Shown piece by piece: positions 7,778-17,557 of a DNA stretch of 64,000 nucleotides. Position 1 is the first letter of the stretch, and each line of letters opens with the position of its first letter. The position numbers and the translations under genes are program-made. The notes under the pieces were generated by a model, which was not told where the DNA came from, searched no databases, and saw only the letters and a program-made list of their open reading frames with translations. The DNA lies in contig JAFURE010000019.1 of the NCBI GenBank assembly GCA_017471985.1, positions 22,367 through 86,366 of the forward strand, given 5' to 3'. Origin of the DNA: Akkermansia sp. (GTDB lineage: Bacteria; Verrucomicrobiota; Verrucomicrobiia; Verrucomicrobiales; Akkermansiaceae).

Positions 7778-8527
7778 TCAGATAAAAATCTCAGGCTGTT
7801 TGGGCTCAGACGCCACCATATTCAAGCGCTGGGTCATCCCCTCGAGCATGGGCGGGGGCAGCAGTCGCGAGCGGCGGGGACAGATAGCCACACAGCGCAT
7901 ACAGAGAATGCATTTGGCGGCATCCGTCGTGTGCGGGGCATTCGCCGGAATAGCCCCGACCGGGCACAGACGTGCACATTTACCACAACCTCGGCAGCTG
8001 TCAAGAGTAAGCGGAGCCACGGGCATCTGCGGACGCTCACGATAGGGCATGTTCCCGGGTACACAGACGGTGCTCAGGTTACCCTCTGCCAATTTGGCAG
8101 CCACGGTGCGGCCGAACTCAGCGGCTTTGTCCGCATCTGCACCGTGCGGACGCCCGGCTGCAATACTGCGCACGATTGAATGCTCTGCAATGAACGCAGC
8201 AGCGGCAATCACCTTGTAACCATTGGCAGTAAGCACGGTATGCAGCTCCAGCAGAGCATCCTCATAAGCTCGGTTACCATACACCACCACAGCAATGGCC
8301 GGGCCGCCGTTTCCTTTCAGCACACGCAAACGCTCCAGCGCGACCTCGGGTACACGACCACCATACACCGGCACTACGGCCAGGAGCGGAGCGCTCACCG
8401 ACTCTGCCGCCACTGGGGCGCACAGGTCTACGCGACGTACAGCCATCCCCTGAGTGATGGCCGAAGCTACCTTCTCACAGCCTCCCGTGGGGCTGAAAAC
8501 CGCTGAAATCCATTCTGCTGAGCTCAT
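7778..8527 (-). CDS. EFR1-type flavodoxin-ferredoxin protein
   Basis: A 249-residue protein with an N-terminal flavodoxin-like domain (FSPTGGCEKVA near residue 11, AVVPVYGGRVPEVA near 50, AVVVYGNRAYEDAL near 79) and a C-terminal 2[4Fe-4S] ferredoxin. The ferredoxin has two complete CxxCxxCxxxCP motifs: Cys 178/181/184/188 and Cys 206/209/212/216. This is the EFR1 architecture, common in anaerobes, which couples FMN and Fe-S electron transfer. The physiological partner is unknown. It suggests an anaerobic or microaerophilic lifestyle. The gene stands alone on the minus strand with its own near-leaderless promoter. Confidence 0.88.
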   Translation of the reverse strand: MSSAEWISAVFSPTGGCEKVASAITQGMAVRRVDLCAPVAAESVSAPLLAVVPVYGGRVPEVALERLRVLKGNGGPAIAVVVYGNRAYEDALLELHTVLTANGYKVIAAAAFIAEHSIVRSIAAGRPHGADADKAAEFGRTVAAKLAEGNLSTVCVPGNMPYRERPQMPVAPLTLDSCRGCGKCARLCPVGAIPANAPHTTDAAKCILCMRCVAICPRRSRLLPPPMLEGMTQRLNMVASEPKQPEIFI

Positions 8528-8533
8528 GCCCCC

Positions 8534-8562
8534 AGTCTAGCCATTAGTCAGAACTAATACAA
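8534..8562 (-). promoter_or_regulatory. Leaderless-type promoter of the EFR1 gene
   Basis: Minus strand TTGTAT (8562-8557), 17-nt spacer, TAGACT (8539-8534), then only 6 nt to the ATG at 8527. The predicted transcription start coincides with the start codon. Confidence 0.65.
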
Positions 8563-8565
8563 GAG

Positions 8566-11500
8566 CTATTTTTCCAATTCAGCACGAATAAAGGGAGCTG
8601 TAATGCTCTTTTTGTGGCGCGCGACCTGTTTCACAGTTCCCTCAGCCACAATGGTGCCGCCATCAGCACCGGCACCGGGACCCACGTCAATAACGTAGTC
8701 GGCCTCGCATATCAGCTCGAGGTTATGCTCAATGACCACTACTGTGTTGCCCATATCGACCAGACGGCGCAGCACACCGACCAGCAGACGGACATCGTGC
8801 GGGTGCAGACCAATGGTGGGTTCCTCGATGAGATAGAGGTCCTGCGGCAGAGCCCGCCCGCGGCGAATGGCCGTAAGGGCAGCCCGACGCCCCTTAATGA
8901 GCTCCGCAACCAGCTTAATGCGCTGCGCCTCGCCGCCGGAGAGCGTGTTACTGGCCTGCCCCAGCGTGAGGTAGCCCAGGCCGGTTTCGCAGAGCAATCG
9001 CAGCGGGTCAGCCAATCGGGGTTGCCCGGCAAAGAACTCAGCGGCGTCCTCCATATTCATATCGAGCACCTCAGCAATGGTCTTGCCCTTGTAGCGCACC
9101 TGCAGAGTACGCGAGTTGTAGCGGGCGCCGCGGCAAGTCTCGCAGGGCACATTGCAGGGCGGCAGGAAATCCATCTCCTGTCGCTGATAGCCGGTACCCT
9201 TGCAGCTCTCGCAATGCCCGGCAGCCGTGTTGAAAGAGAATCGGCCGGCATCGAAGCCCAGTCGGCGGGCATCGGCACTCTGGGCAAAGAGCTTGCGGAT
9301 TTCATCGAAAATACCGATATAGGTTGCGGGAGTGGAGCGCGGGGTCTTGCCCAACGGCGATTGGTCCACGCGGTACAGAGCCCTGACGGAATCGAGCCCG
9401 CGGGAGTTTTTCCAGGCAGCGCGTTCCTCCTTACTGATGGAAGCGCCAAGAGCCTGCTGCACGGCGGGTGCCAGCGTACCGGTAATGAGCGAAGTCTTGC
9501 CCGCACCGGATGAACCGGTTACAACCGTGAATCGGGCGCGGGGGATACGCAGGTTCACATTCTTCAGGTTGTGCAGGCAGCACCCGGTGAGCTCCAGCCA
9601 CTCGGCATCCTTCACCGGCAACCACTTACCGCAGTAGGGGTGACGACGGGACTCCGCCAGGGCTCGCCCCGTGACCGACTGAGGATTGGCTGCCACCTCA
9701 TCGAATGTACCCTGTGCCACAATTTCGCCGCCATGCACACCGGCCCCCGGGCCAAGGTCAATGATATGGTCGGCGCAGCGCATGGTATCTTCATCATGCT
9801 CAACCACCAGCAGCGTATTGCCTCGCTGCTTGAGGTCCGCCAGAGTGGAGAGCAGGCGCTCGTTATCACGGGGGTGAAGACCGATGGTCGGCTCGTCGAG
9901 CACATAGAGCACGCCTCGCAGCTCCGAACCCAGCTGAGCGGCCAGACGTATGCGCTGTGTCTCGCCGCCGGACAGCGTGGTAGCGGCTCGGTCCATGGAC
10001 AGGTAACCCAAGCCCACACGCTGCAGGAAACGCAGTCGCGGAGCAATCTCTGCCAGCACATTGCGTGCAATGTCGGCTTCCCGCCCCTCGAAATGCCAGG
10101 TATTCACCAGCTCCAGTGCGCTGACGGCATCCAGCCTGCCCACCTCGGCGATATTCTTGCCGAAGAGCGTCACACCGAGAGCGAACTTATGCAGGCGCTG
10201 CCCGTGGCAGGCCGGACACAAGCGACCGGGGCCATCCTTGGCTGCAGCTTTCTCGACCTCGCGGTCAAAGCGCAGTTCACGCTCCAGCTCGCTCATCTTT
10301 TCGTCATCCTTCCTGCTACCGCCCACATCAGCCACACGCCCGTGACCGGCGCAGACCGGGCACCAACCGCGCGGCGAATTGAACGAGAAGGTGGAAGGCT
10401 CGGGCTCGGCATAACTCTCACCACACTGCGGGCAGGTCAGGCGCGTACCCAGCAACTGACTGTGCGCCCCCTGTACCAGACGCAGGAAGCCATCGCCCAT
10501 TTCCAGAGCACGGCCCACGCCCTCCTGAAGCGCCGCAAAATCGCAATCCCTGCCATTCATCGTGATATGGTTACCCTGCACACAGACCTCAGCCAGCACG
10601 ATATCAACATCGTGGTTGGAGTAGCGGTCGAGCGGCGTGAAATCCTCGGTACGGCAAAGAGAGCCATCGGCAATCATGTAGGGGTATTTCTTCTTGGCCG
10701 CCCAGCGGGCCAGGTCGGCGTAGTGCCCCTTGCGGTTGCGCACCACGGGAGCGGCAATCATGAGCGAGGCGGGGCGCTTATCAATTTCCGCCATCACAAG
10801 GGCCCGAATCTCATCGGGCAGTCGGCGCCCCACCGGCACCTTGCAACGGGAACAATGCGGCTGCCCCAGCTTGGAATAGAGAAGGCGCAGGAACTGCCAT
10901 ATTTCCGTTACCGTACCCACGGTTGACTTACAGCCACCGCGGGAGCGGTTCTGCTCAATGGCCACCGTGGGCGGCAGTCCGGTCAGGCGGTCGATGTCGG
11001 GAGTCTCCATCTGCTCAGTAAACTGGCGGGCATAGGGGCTCATGACATCCATGAAGCGCTTCTGCCCCTCAGCAAACACAATATCAAAGGCCAGCGTACT
11101 CTTACCACTGCCGGAAAGTCCGGTGACCACAGTCATCTCATTGCGCGGAATGTCAACATCGATATTCTTGAGCTGGTGATGGCGGGCACCTCGCAGCGCA
11201 ATGACGCCGTCCGGCACCGCCACATCGCCCTCAATGGCCGAGGGCGCGGAGAGCAGTTCTGCCTGAGTGCCGAGAGCCTGCGCCAGATAACCGCTCGTGT
11301 AGCCGAGCCCGCAGGCAGCCACTTGCTCAGGAGTGCCCTGCACCACGATATGACCGCCCCCGGTACCGCCCTCGGGGCCGAGGTCAATCACATGGTCAGC
11401 GCACTTAATGAGCTCAAGGTTATGCTCGATGACAAGCAGAGTATTCCCCTGCTCCACCAAGCGGTCAAAGACGCGCAGCAACACCTCCAAATCACTGAAA

Positions 11501-14082
11501 TGCAGGCCGGTACCGGGTTCATCAAGAATGAGCAGGCAGCCCTTCCCGGCGGCTTCCTCAGTAAGAGCCTCGACAAGAATGTGGGCCAGTTTCAAGCGCT
11601 GATTCTCACCGCCGGACAAGGTATTGAGCGGCTGCCCGAGCCCGAGATGCCCCAGACCAACATCCACCAGCACCTGCAGCCGCTCGGCAATGCGCCGGGC
11701 CCGGGCATTCTTTTCGCGGGCAAAGAGCCGCTGAGCACTGCGGATATCCAGAGCGAGCAGCTCGGCCATGTTGTAGCCCAGCAGAGTGATGGTGAGGGCC
11801 TGGTCAGTGTAGCGCGTGCCGTGACAGAGCGCACAGGGCACAAAAATATCGGAGAGGAACTGCATTTCCACCTTCTCCTGCCCGAGCCCCGAGCAGCGGG
11901 GACAACGCCCATCGCCGCTGTTGAAGGAGAAATAGCCCGGTTTGAGTCCTCGGGCCTGAGCTGCGGGTTCTGCCACAAAAAGAGCGCGGATATCCTCGAA
12001 CACACCGATATAGACAGCCGGTGTCGAACGGGGCGTGCGTACAATGGGGCTCTGGTCCACCAGCACCACGTCATGCACCTTGTCCAGCCCCTTAATGCTG
12101 CGCACCTTGATTTCATCTTCATCATCAAGGGCATCCGCATGCACGGAACCGTAGAGCACCTGACAGGCCAGCGAGCTCTTGCCGCTGCCGCTCACACCGG
12201 TCAGACAGGTATATACGCCCAGCGGAATATCCACATCGAAGTTGTGCAGGTTGTGGCATTCAGCACCGCGAATGGCGATTTTACCCTTCCCCTTGCGGCG
12301 GCGGCGCGGCACGGCAATACAGCGAGCGGCACTCAGGTACTGCCCGGTGAGCGACTGCTTGGCCTTTTCAATTCCTGCAGGCGCACCGGCATACACCAGT
12401 TCACCTCCGGCAACACCACTGGCCGGCCCCATGTCCACAAGGTAATCGGCGGCACGCATCACTGCTTCCTCATGCTCAACCACGACAAGCGTATTCCCGC
12501 GGTGCGACAGGCGACGCATGGCAGAAATCAGACGGGCGGTATCACGAGAGTGCAGCCCGACGGTGGGTTCATCGAGCACAAAAAGTGTTTCGGTAAGTGC
12601 TGCGCCCAGACAGGCGGTCAAGCTCACTCGCTCAATTTCACCGCCTGACAATGAACGCGTCAGTCGATTGGCCGCGATATAACCCAGCCCCACCTCACAC
12701 AGATATGCCACGCGGCTGCGCAGCTCACGCACCCCCTGAGCCAGAGAGCGGTCGCTTCCGGTGGCAGGCAGCACATGAGCATCCAGCCAGGGCAGGAAAT
12801 CCACCATGGGCAGTGCCATGACCTGCGGCACGGTCAGCCCGCCGATGGTGAAAGCCAGTGCCTCGGGGCGCAGACGTCCGCCGTGACAGTCGGGGCACAC
12901 GCTGTACACGCGGTAGTAGGCCAGGAACACACGCACCGTCATCTTGTGGGCATGCTTCTCCATATCATCGAAAATCCCCTTATAGCCGTACCACAGCTCA
13001 TGGTCAGAGGCCGTCCAGGGGTCGAGCTCCCCGCAATTACCGTAGAAAACCCAGTCTTTTTCCTTCTGCGTAAGTTCATTCCACGGCACATTCATGCGCA
13101 CGGCCCGGTGGCGTTTGTTGGCCCGCATGAAGTCACCGTAGCAGATGGACAGAGTTTGCGAAGACAGCATCTTGAGTGCCCCGTCGGCTATGCTGACATC
13201 GGGCACAATACCACGGTTATAATCGTAAGTTATGGCGCGACCATAGCCCTTGCAGGCCGGACAGGCTCCCAGTGGCGAATTGCCACTGAACAGACCGGGA
13301 CGCGGTTCCACCAGCGGGAACCAGTCACTGCGGAACTCGCGCAGCGCTCCCCAGCCCGAATCCGTACGCAGAGCGGTGTACACCACATCCTGCCCCAGAC
13401 GCAGGGCTGTTTCGACAGCCTCTGTCAGACGCGGGGTGGACTCTGCCCGCAGTTTCACACGGTCCTGCAACACCAGCCAGCGCTCCATACCCAGCTGAGC
13501 TTCGGTAGCGGAATCCAGCCGCAGCACCTCACCCTTACAGAACACACGCAGGTAACCCTGCCCCTGCAGAGCCTGCACCATTTCCTCAAACGTACCCACC
13601 GGGCGCACGGCAAAACACACCAGCACCTCACCGCCCTCACTCTCAGTCAATAACTGAGCCGCCACTCCCTGCGGGGTGGCCGGGCGAACCTCCCGCCCCT
13701 CGGCATCATGCCCCACAGCCAGGCGGGAAAAAATGAGTTTCAGGTATTCATTGATACCCGTCATAGTGCCCACGGTGGAGCGCGAGTTCTTCACGGAATT
13801 GCGCTGCCCCAGAGCAATGGCCGGCGGCACGTTCTCCACGGCCTCCACATTCGGACGATCCATGCGGTCCATGAACTGACGCACATAAGGCGAAAAGGTC
13901 TCCACATAGCGTCGCTGCCCCTCAGCATACAGCGTGCTCATGGCCAGGGACGTCTTACCGCTGCCGCTCGGCCCGGTAACCACCGTAATGCCCCCCAGCG
14001 GAATATCCACATTGACATTCTTGAGGTTATGTTCCTTTGCCCCGCGTATGCGGATGCTGTTCACCGCACTCTCATTCTTCAT
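8566..14082 (-). CDS. uvrA: UvrA excinuclease subunit, tandem double-length form
   Basis: At 1,838 residues this is twice the usual ~940-residue UvrA. It is two complete UvrA units fused head to tail, with four ABC nucleotide-binding halves. Four Walker A motifs ([36 protein letters not shown]), four LSGGE signatures and four Walker B/GLH regions are visible. UvrA works as a dimer that detects bulky DNA lesions and loads UvrB, so the fusion would be a covalent dimer, as known in Chlamydiae. Odd points: the first unit has lost the CxxC zinc pair after LIFSRL (it reads GHDAEGREV) while the second keeps CSRC; Walker B of the second half reads DEPGTGLH and of the fourth half IEEP. The C-terminal zinc modules (CxGxGY, then CETCRGARY type) remain in both units. 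A TAAAAT -10 box (14089-14094) lies 6 nt before the ATG. Confidence 0.95.
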   Translation of the reverse strand: MKNESAVNSIRIRGAKEHNLKNVNVDIPLGGITVVTGPSGSGKTSLAMSTLYAEGQRRYVETFSPYVRQFMDRMDRPNVEAVENVPPAIALGQRNSVKNSRSTVGTMTGINEYLKLIFSRLAVGHDAEGREVRPATPQGVAAQLLTESEGGEVLVCFAVRPVGTFEEMVQALQGQGYLRVFCKGEVLRLDSATEAQLGMERWLVLQDRVKLRAESTPRLTEAVETALRLGQDVVYTALRTDSGWGALREFRSDWFPLVEPRPGLFSGNSPLGACPACKGYGRAITYDYNRGIVPDVSIADGALKMLSSQTLSICYGDFMRANKRHRAVRMNVPWNELTQKEKDWVFYGNCGELDPWTASDHELWYGYKGIFDDMEKHAHKMTVRVFLAYYRVYSVCPDCHGGRLRPEALAFTIGGLTVPQVMALPMVDFLPWLDAHVLPATGSDRSLAQGVRELRSRVAYLCEVGLGYIAANRLTRSLSGGEIERVSLTACLGAALTETLFVLDEPTVGLHSRDTARLISAMRRLSHRGNTLVVVEHEEAVMRAADYLVDMGPASGVAGGELVYAGAPAGIEKAKQSLTGQYLSAARCIAVPRRRRKGKGKIAIRGAECHNLHNFDVDIPLGVYTCLTGVSGSGKSSLACQVLYGSVHADALDDEDEIKVRSIKGLDKVHDVVLVDQSPIVRTPRSTPAVYIGVFEDIRALFVAEPAAQARGLKPGYFSFNSGDGRCPRCSGLGQEKVEMQFLSDIFVPCALCHGTRYTDQALTITLLGYNMAELLALDIRSAQRLFAREKNARARRIAERLQVLVDVGLGHLGLGQPLNTLSGGENQRLKLAHILVEALTEEAAGKGCLLILDEPGTGLHFSDLEVLLRVFDRLVEQGNTLLVIEHNLELIKCADHVIDLGPEGGTGGGHIVVQGTPEQVAACGLGYTSGYLAQALGTQAELLSAPSAIEGDVAVPDGVIALRGARHHQLKNIDVDIPRNEMTVVTGLSGSGKSTLAFDIVFAEGQKRFMDVMSPYARQFTEQMETPDIDRLTGLPPTVAIEQNRSRGGCKSTVGTVTEIWQFLRLLYSKLGQPHCSRCKVPVGRRLPDEIRALVMAEIDKRPASLMIAAPVVRNRKGHYADLARWAAKKKYPYMIADGSLCRTEDFTPLDRYSNHDVDIVLAEVCVQGNHITMNGRDCDFAALQEGVGRALEMGDGFLRLVQGAHSQLLGTRLTCPQCGESYAEPEPSTFSFNSPRGWCPVCAGHGRVADVGGSRKDDEKMSELERELRFDREVEKAAAKDGPGRLCPACHGQRLHKFALGVTLFGKNIAEVGRLDAVSALELVNTWHFEGREADIARNVLAEIAPRLRFLQRVGLGYLSMDRAATTLSGGETQRIRLAAQLGSELRGVLYVLDEPTIGLHPRDNERLLSTLADLKQRGNTLLVVEHDEDTMRCADHIIDLGPGAGVHGGEIVAQGTFDEVAANPQSVTGRALAESRRHPYCGKWLPVKDAEWLELTGCCLHNLKNVNLRIPRARFTVVTGSSGAGKTSLITGTLAPAVQQALGASISKEERAAWKNSRGLDSVRALYRVDQSPLGKTPRSTPATYIGIFDEIRKLFAQSADARRLGFDAGRFSFNTAAGHCESCKGTGYQRQEMDFLPPCNVPCETCRGARYNSRTLQVRYKGKTIAEVLDMNMEDAAEFFAGQPRLADPLRLLCETGLGYLTLGQASNTLSGGEAQRIKLVAELIKGRRAALTAIRRGRALPQDLYLIEEPTIGLHPHDVRLLVGVLRRLVDMGNTVVVIEHNLELICEADYVIDVGPGAGADGGTIVAEGTVKQVARHKKSITAPFIRAELEK

Positions 14083-14088
14083 AGCGTC

Positions 14089-14094
14089 ATTTTA
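14089..14094 (-). promoter_or_regulatory. -10 box of uvrA
   Basis: TAAAAT on the minus strand, 6 nt upstream of the uvrA ATG. The -35 (TTTATC at 17 nt) is poor, so only the -10 is proposed. The spacing is that of the leaderless promoters seen elsewhere in the window. Confidence 0.4.
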
Positions 14095-14195
14095 CCTACT
14101 TTTTTGGCAGAGATAAAGCCAAATGTGCGTACACGCGGCGGGCCGTAACAGATTTCCGGCGGGCACCAACGGGTGTAACCACTAGCTATATTCAC

Positions 14196-14224
14196 TTGCC
14201 AATGATACGGTTAGAGCGTAAATT
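14196..14224 (+). promoter_or_regulatory. Promoter of the small membrane protein/P-type ATPase pair
   Basis: TTGCCA (14196-14201), 17-nt spacer, TAAATT (14219-14224). It lies 26 nt before the ATG at 14251 and almost touches the GTG at 14227, which argues against the GTG as the start. Confidence 0.6.
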
Positions 14225-14250
14225 GGGTGCTCAACGATCCAATTCCCCAT

Positions 14251-14520
14251 ATGAAGACAAGCCTATTGTTCTTTATCGGTGGCATGGTCGCTGCGACCGT
14301 TGCCAGATTAGCCTCTGCCTGCCCCTGTGCCCGCTCCATGGCCGTGAAAGGTCTGGCTCGCGGCATGAACGTGACAGAGAAAGCCAAAGAAAAACTCAAC
14401 AAGTTGAAGGAGGAAGCCGAGGGCATGTGCCGGGAGGCCAAAGCCTGCGCCGAAGCAGAAAAACAGAATAAGCCCTGCTGCCATCAGGACAGCTGCGAGG
14501 TGCCGCAGGACAAGAACTAA
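14251..14520 (+). CDS. Small membrane protein with CPC motif, partner of the metal ATPase (PacL/DUF6110-like)
   Basis: An 89-residue protein. One N-terminal membrane helix (residues ~4-24, SLLFFIGGMVAATVARLAS) runs into Cys-Pro-Cys at 24-26. An amphipathic, Lys/Glu-rich helix follows (~40-75), then a Cys/His-rich tail (PCCHQDSC). This layout matches the small proteins encoded next to some P1B ATPases (PacL of mycobacteria, DUF6110-type proteins elsewhere), which help stabilise or deliver metal to the pump. That assignment is inference from layout, not sequence identity. The start at 14251 is chosen over a GTG at 14227 because of the promoter position. It precedes the ATPase by 22 nt. Confidence 0.7.
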   Translation: MKTSLLFFIGGMVAATVARLASACPCARSMAVKGLARGMNVTEKAKEKLNKLKEEAEGMCREAKACAEAEKQNKPCCHQDSCEVPQDKN

Positions 14521-14542
14521 AGCCCACGGAACCGGTACTGCC

Positions 14543-16339
14543 ATGCTGCCCGCCAAAATCACCCGCCTGCTCCTGACTGCCGGTACGCTACGGCTGCTGC
14601 TGCCGCAATGGATGCGTCTGCCGCTAACCCTGTGGCGCTATCGGCATTTTTTTGCGGAGGGCATACGGTCACTGCTGGCCGGGCGGCTGGGAGTACCGGT
14701 TCTGGATGCTCTGGCCATCGGAGCGGGTATCATTACCCGTTCCTACGGAGCGGCCAACAGCATTATGATACTGCTGAGGATATCGGACATCCTGCAGCAC
14801 CGCACCCTGCGCAAAACGCGCAAGGCTCTGAGAAAAAGCCTGAGCCGGCGCATTAACCGCGTTTGGTTATTGCAGGGGGATGGTCTGGAAGTATCGGTCC
14901 CCCTGCGGGAAATTCAGCCAGGCGACAGCGTTGTGGTTCGCACCGGAGCGCTCATCGCTGTGGACGGCACCGTGACAGACGGTATGGCCGAAGTGAATGA
15001 AGCCCTCATGACGGGCGAGGCTGCTCCGGTCTGCAAGCAGCGCGGCAGCAGGGTCTATGCCGGCACAACCGTGAACTGCGGGCGGCTGGTGGTGTGTGTG
15101 GAATCGGTGGATGAGCGCACACGCATAAGCCGTATTGTCAACATGGTGGAACATGCCGACGAACACAAAGCCCTCATTCAGACCGACTGCGAGCACCTGG
15201 CCGACCGCATTGTTCCCTGGAGCCTGCTGGCAGCCGGGCTGACCTGGGCCATTTCCGGGCGAATCGGGCAGGCCTCTGCCGTGCTGATGGTAGACTACAG
15301 CTGCGCGCTCAAGCTCACAACGCCCATCGTGATGGCAACTGCTATGCGTCAGGCAGTGAAGCACGGCGTCATTGTGAAAGGCGGTAAATATCTGGAGGCC
15401 GTCGCCATGGCCGACACTATCATCTTCGACAAAACCGGCACGCTGACAACAGCCACGCCTTCCGTCAGCCGCATTCTGGCCCTGCCCCCCTATTCGCAGG
15501 ATGATGTGCTGCGTATTGTCGCCTGTATTGAAGAGCACTTTCACCACAGCATGGCGCAGGCCATTGTGAAGGAAGCACGCCACCGCCGCCTGCGACACCG
15601 GCGGGAAGAACACGGAGAAGTGCAACTGGTCGTGGCTCGCGGGGTACGCACCACCGTGCACGGTCAAAATGCCCTTGTGGGCAGCGCCCACTTCCTTTTT
15701 CGGGATGAAGGTGTGGAAGCAGCCCCCGAACTGGAGGCTCAGATAAACGAAGGCGACTCGGTCACTTGGCTGGCCATCGGCGGGCGGGCTGTCGGGGCTG
15801 TCTGCCTGCGCGACACCCTGCGGCCGGAAGCCGCAGAAGTCATACGCGACCTGCGTGCACTCGGGTTGAAAAACATCTTGCTGCTCACAGGAGATACCGC
15901 TCAGAGCACCGTACCGGTGGCACAGGCTCTGGGGATTACAGATTATTTCACCGGCATGTCACCCGAGCAGAAAGCCGCCGTAGTCTGCGAATTGCGGGAC
16001 ATGGGGCACAAAATCATCATGGTGGGTGACGGAGTGAACGACTCGCCGGCCATGACATGTGCCGAAGCGGCGGTATCAATGAAAGACGCCGCCGATCTGG
16101 CCCGCGAAGTGGCCGACATCACCCTGCTGGAAAACTCGCTCAGCGGGCTCGTTGACCTGCGGCGACTGTCAGTGGCAGCCCTGCGGCGCATTCACAGCAA
16201 CTACCGTTTCATAGCCGCCTTCAATTCCGCCCTTATTGCAGCCGGAGCGTTCGGGGTATTTCCCCCGCTACTCTCGGCCTGGCTTCACAACCTGTCCACT
16301 GTGGGCGTGTGCGTGACCAGCCGCCGTTCCTTTGAATAA
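14543..16339 (+). CDS. P1B-type heavy-metal-transporting ATPase lacking the CPC motif
   Basis: A 598-residue P-type ATPase. The catalytic motifs are intact: actuator TGEA near residue 156, phosphorylation site DKTGTLT near 295, hinge MVGDGVNDSPA near 494. It has no N-terminal HMA domain. The membrane metal site that is usually CPC reads D-Y-S-C-A-L-K-L near 250, and the conserved HP dipeptide of the nucleotide domain reads EEHFHHSMA near 331. These changes fit the CtpC-like branch linked to Mn or Zn, so classical Cu export is unlikely. The metal is not known from the sequence. It is co-transcribed with the small CPC-bearing membrane protein upstream. The N terminus (MLPAKITRLLL) shows little room for the first helices of longer family members. 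Confidence 0.88.
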   Translation: MLPAKITRLLLTAGTLRLLLPQWMRLPLTLWRYRHFFAEGIRSLLAGRLGVPVLDALAIGAGIITRSYGAANSIMILLRISDILQHRTLRKTRKALRKSLSRRINRVWLLQGDGLEVSVPLREIQPGDSVVVRTGALIAVDGTVTDGMAEVNEALMTGEAAPVCKQRGSRVYAGTTVNCGRLVVCVESVDERTRISRIVNMVEHADEHKALIQTDCEHLADRIVPWSLLAAGLTWAISGRIGQASAVLMVDYSCALKLTTPIVMATAMRQAVKHGVIVKGGKYLEAVAMADTIIFDKTGTLTTATPSVSRILALPPYSQDDVLRIVACIEEHFHHSMAQAIVKEARHRRLRHRREEHGEVQLVVARGVRTTVHGQNALVGSAHFLFRDEGVEAAPELEAQINEGDSVTWLAIGGRAVGAVCLRDTLRPEAAEVIRDLRALGLKNILLLTGDTAQSTVPVAQALGITDYFTGMSPEQKAAVVCELRDMGHKIIMVGDGVNDSPAMTCAEAAVSMKDAADLAREVADITLLENSLSGLVDLRRLSVAALRRIHSNYRFIAAFNSALIAAGAFGVFPPLLSAWLHNLSTVGVCVTSRRSFE

Positions 16340-16366
16340 GCGGCCGGTCATACAATCGGCGCAGAA

Positions 16367-17467
16367 TCACTTGCCGAGCAGCTCGGCCAGTACCTCCAGG
16401 CAGCGGGCATTCTCACGCTCCGTGCCGACGGTGATGCGCACATACTCAGGCAGGCCGTAGCCGTCCATGTGGCGCAGAATAACCCCCTTAGCCAAAGCGT
16501 CATTGAACACCTTACGTCCCTGCCCCGTCTTCACCAGAATGAAGTTGGCCTGACTGGGCACGTACTCAATCCCCCAGGACTTGAAGGCGGAGTAGTACTG
16601 CTCCTTGCCGCGGTTCACCATATCCACCGATTTGGCGAGGTGTTCCTCATCATCGAGCGCAGCAGCGGCTGCGGCCTGTGACATGAGGTTCATATTGAAG
16701 GGCGTGCGCGCCTTGTTGAGCAGGTCGGCAATCTCGGGAATCGTGACGCCGTAACCGGCACGCAGACCGGCCAGACCGTAGGCCTTGGAGAAAGTGCGCA
16801 GCAGAATAACGTTGCGCCCCTGCTTCACATACTTCAGCGTATCGGGTTTGTCGTCCGCAAAGTCGATGTAGGCTTCGTCGAATGCCACAATGACATGCTC
16901 CGGCACCTGCTCCATGAAGGAGTCCATCTCGGCCTGAGTGACCACCGTACCGAGCGGGTTGGCCGGGTTCGTTATGAATACCAGACGCGTCTGCGGAGTA
17001 ATCGCCGCCAGAATAGCCTGCAGGTCAGAGCTGAAGTCAGGCTTGATGGGAGCCTCCACATACTTAGCCCCGAAGAGTTTGCACATGATGGGGTACATGG
17101 AGAAGCTGTGCTTTGCGGCGATAAGCTCAATTCCCTCGTGCAGGCAGGCGTGGCACAGCAGCTCGATAAGCTCACTGCTGCCGCTGCCCACCACAGTCTG
17201 GTTGAACTCCACCCCGAAACGGGCGGCAATCTTGCTGCGCAGGTTGAACGATGCGCCATCGGGATAAATATGCACACCGGCAGCCGTTTTCACCATGGCC
17301 TCCACAGCCTTAGGAGAGGGGCCGAGCGAGTTTTCATTCGAGGCGAGCTTCACGATATCGACGGGGTCCATTCCCAGCTCGCGGGCGGTTTCCTCGATGG
17401 GCTTGCCGGGCTGGTAAGCGACCAGCTCCAGCACGTACTGATTGGCATACTGTGCGATGTTGCTCAT
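16367..17467 (-). CDS. hisC: Histidinol-phosphate aminotransferase
   Basis: A 366-residue class I/II PLP aminotransferase that converts imidazole acetol-phosphate to histidinol phosphate in histidine synthesis. Visible marks are KLASNENSLGPSPKA near 40, the substrate/PLP segment VFITNPANPLGT near 155, FDEAYIDF near 185, and the PLP lysine in RTFSKAYGLAGLRAGYG near 215. The start at 17467 (MSNIAQYANQ) is chosen because a TATAAT box lies upstream of it and because family members begin there. The ORF could extend to 17518, but that would overlap the promoter. The gene stands alone; no other his genes are in the window. Confidence 0.9.
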   Translation of the reverse strand: MSNIAQYANQYVLELVAYQPGKPIEETARELGMDPVDIVKLASNENSLGPSPKAVEAMVKTAAGVHIYPDGASFNLRSKIAARFGVEFNQTVVGSGSSELIELLCHACLHEGIELIAAKHSFSMYPIMCKLFGAKYVEAPIKPDFSSDLQAILAAITPQTRLVFITNPANPLGTVVTQAEMDSFMEQVPEHVIVAFDEAYIDFADDKPDTLKYVKQGRNVILLRTFSKAYGLAGLRAGYGVTIPEIADLLNKARTPFNMNLMSQAAAAAALDDEEHLAKSVDMVNRGKEQYYSAFKSWGIEYVPSQANFILVKTGQGRKVFNDALAKGVILRHMDGYGLPEYVRITVGTERENARCLEVLAELLGK

Positions 17468-17489
17468 GGTTTGCGCGTGTTCGCGGGGC

Positions 17490-17518
17490 ATTATAATACC
17501 TGTCATGAGTAAACACAA
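17490..17518 (-). promoter_or_regulatory. hisC promoter
   Basis: Minus strand TTGTGT (17518-17513), 17-nt spacer, perfect TATAAT (17495-17490), 22 nt before the chosen ATG. Confidence 0.7.
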
Positions 17519-17521
17519 GCC

Positions 17522-17550
17522 TTGAATAAGCCATGAATATCAGATAAAAT
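17522..17550 (+). promoter_or_regulatory. Promoter of the anchored hypothetical protein
   Basis: TTGAAT (17522-17527), 17-nt spacer, TAAAAT (17545-17550). The -10 overlaps the first ATG (17549), so the ATG at 17558, 7 nt downstream, is the likely start of a leaderless mRNA. Confidence 0.55.
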
Positions 17551-17557
17551 GTCGTGC

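Noticed and set aside
9571..12648. Long plus-strand ORFs (451 and 490 residues) inside uvrA
   Set aside because: Antisense frames of a GC-rich gene with few stop codons. No recognisable fold, and uvrA motifs are unambiguous on the other strand.
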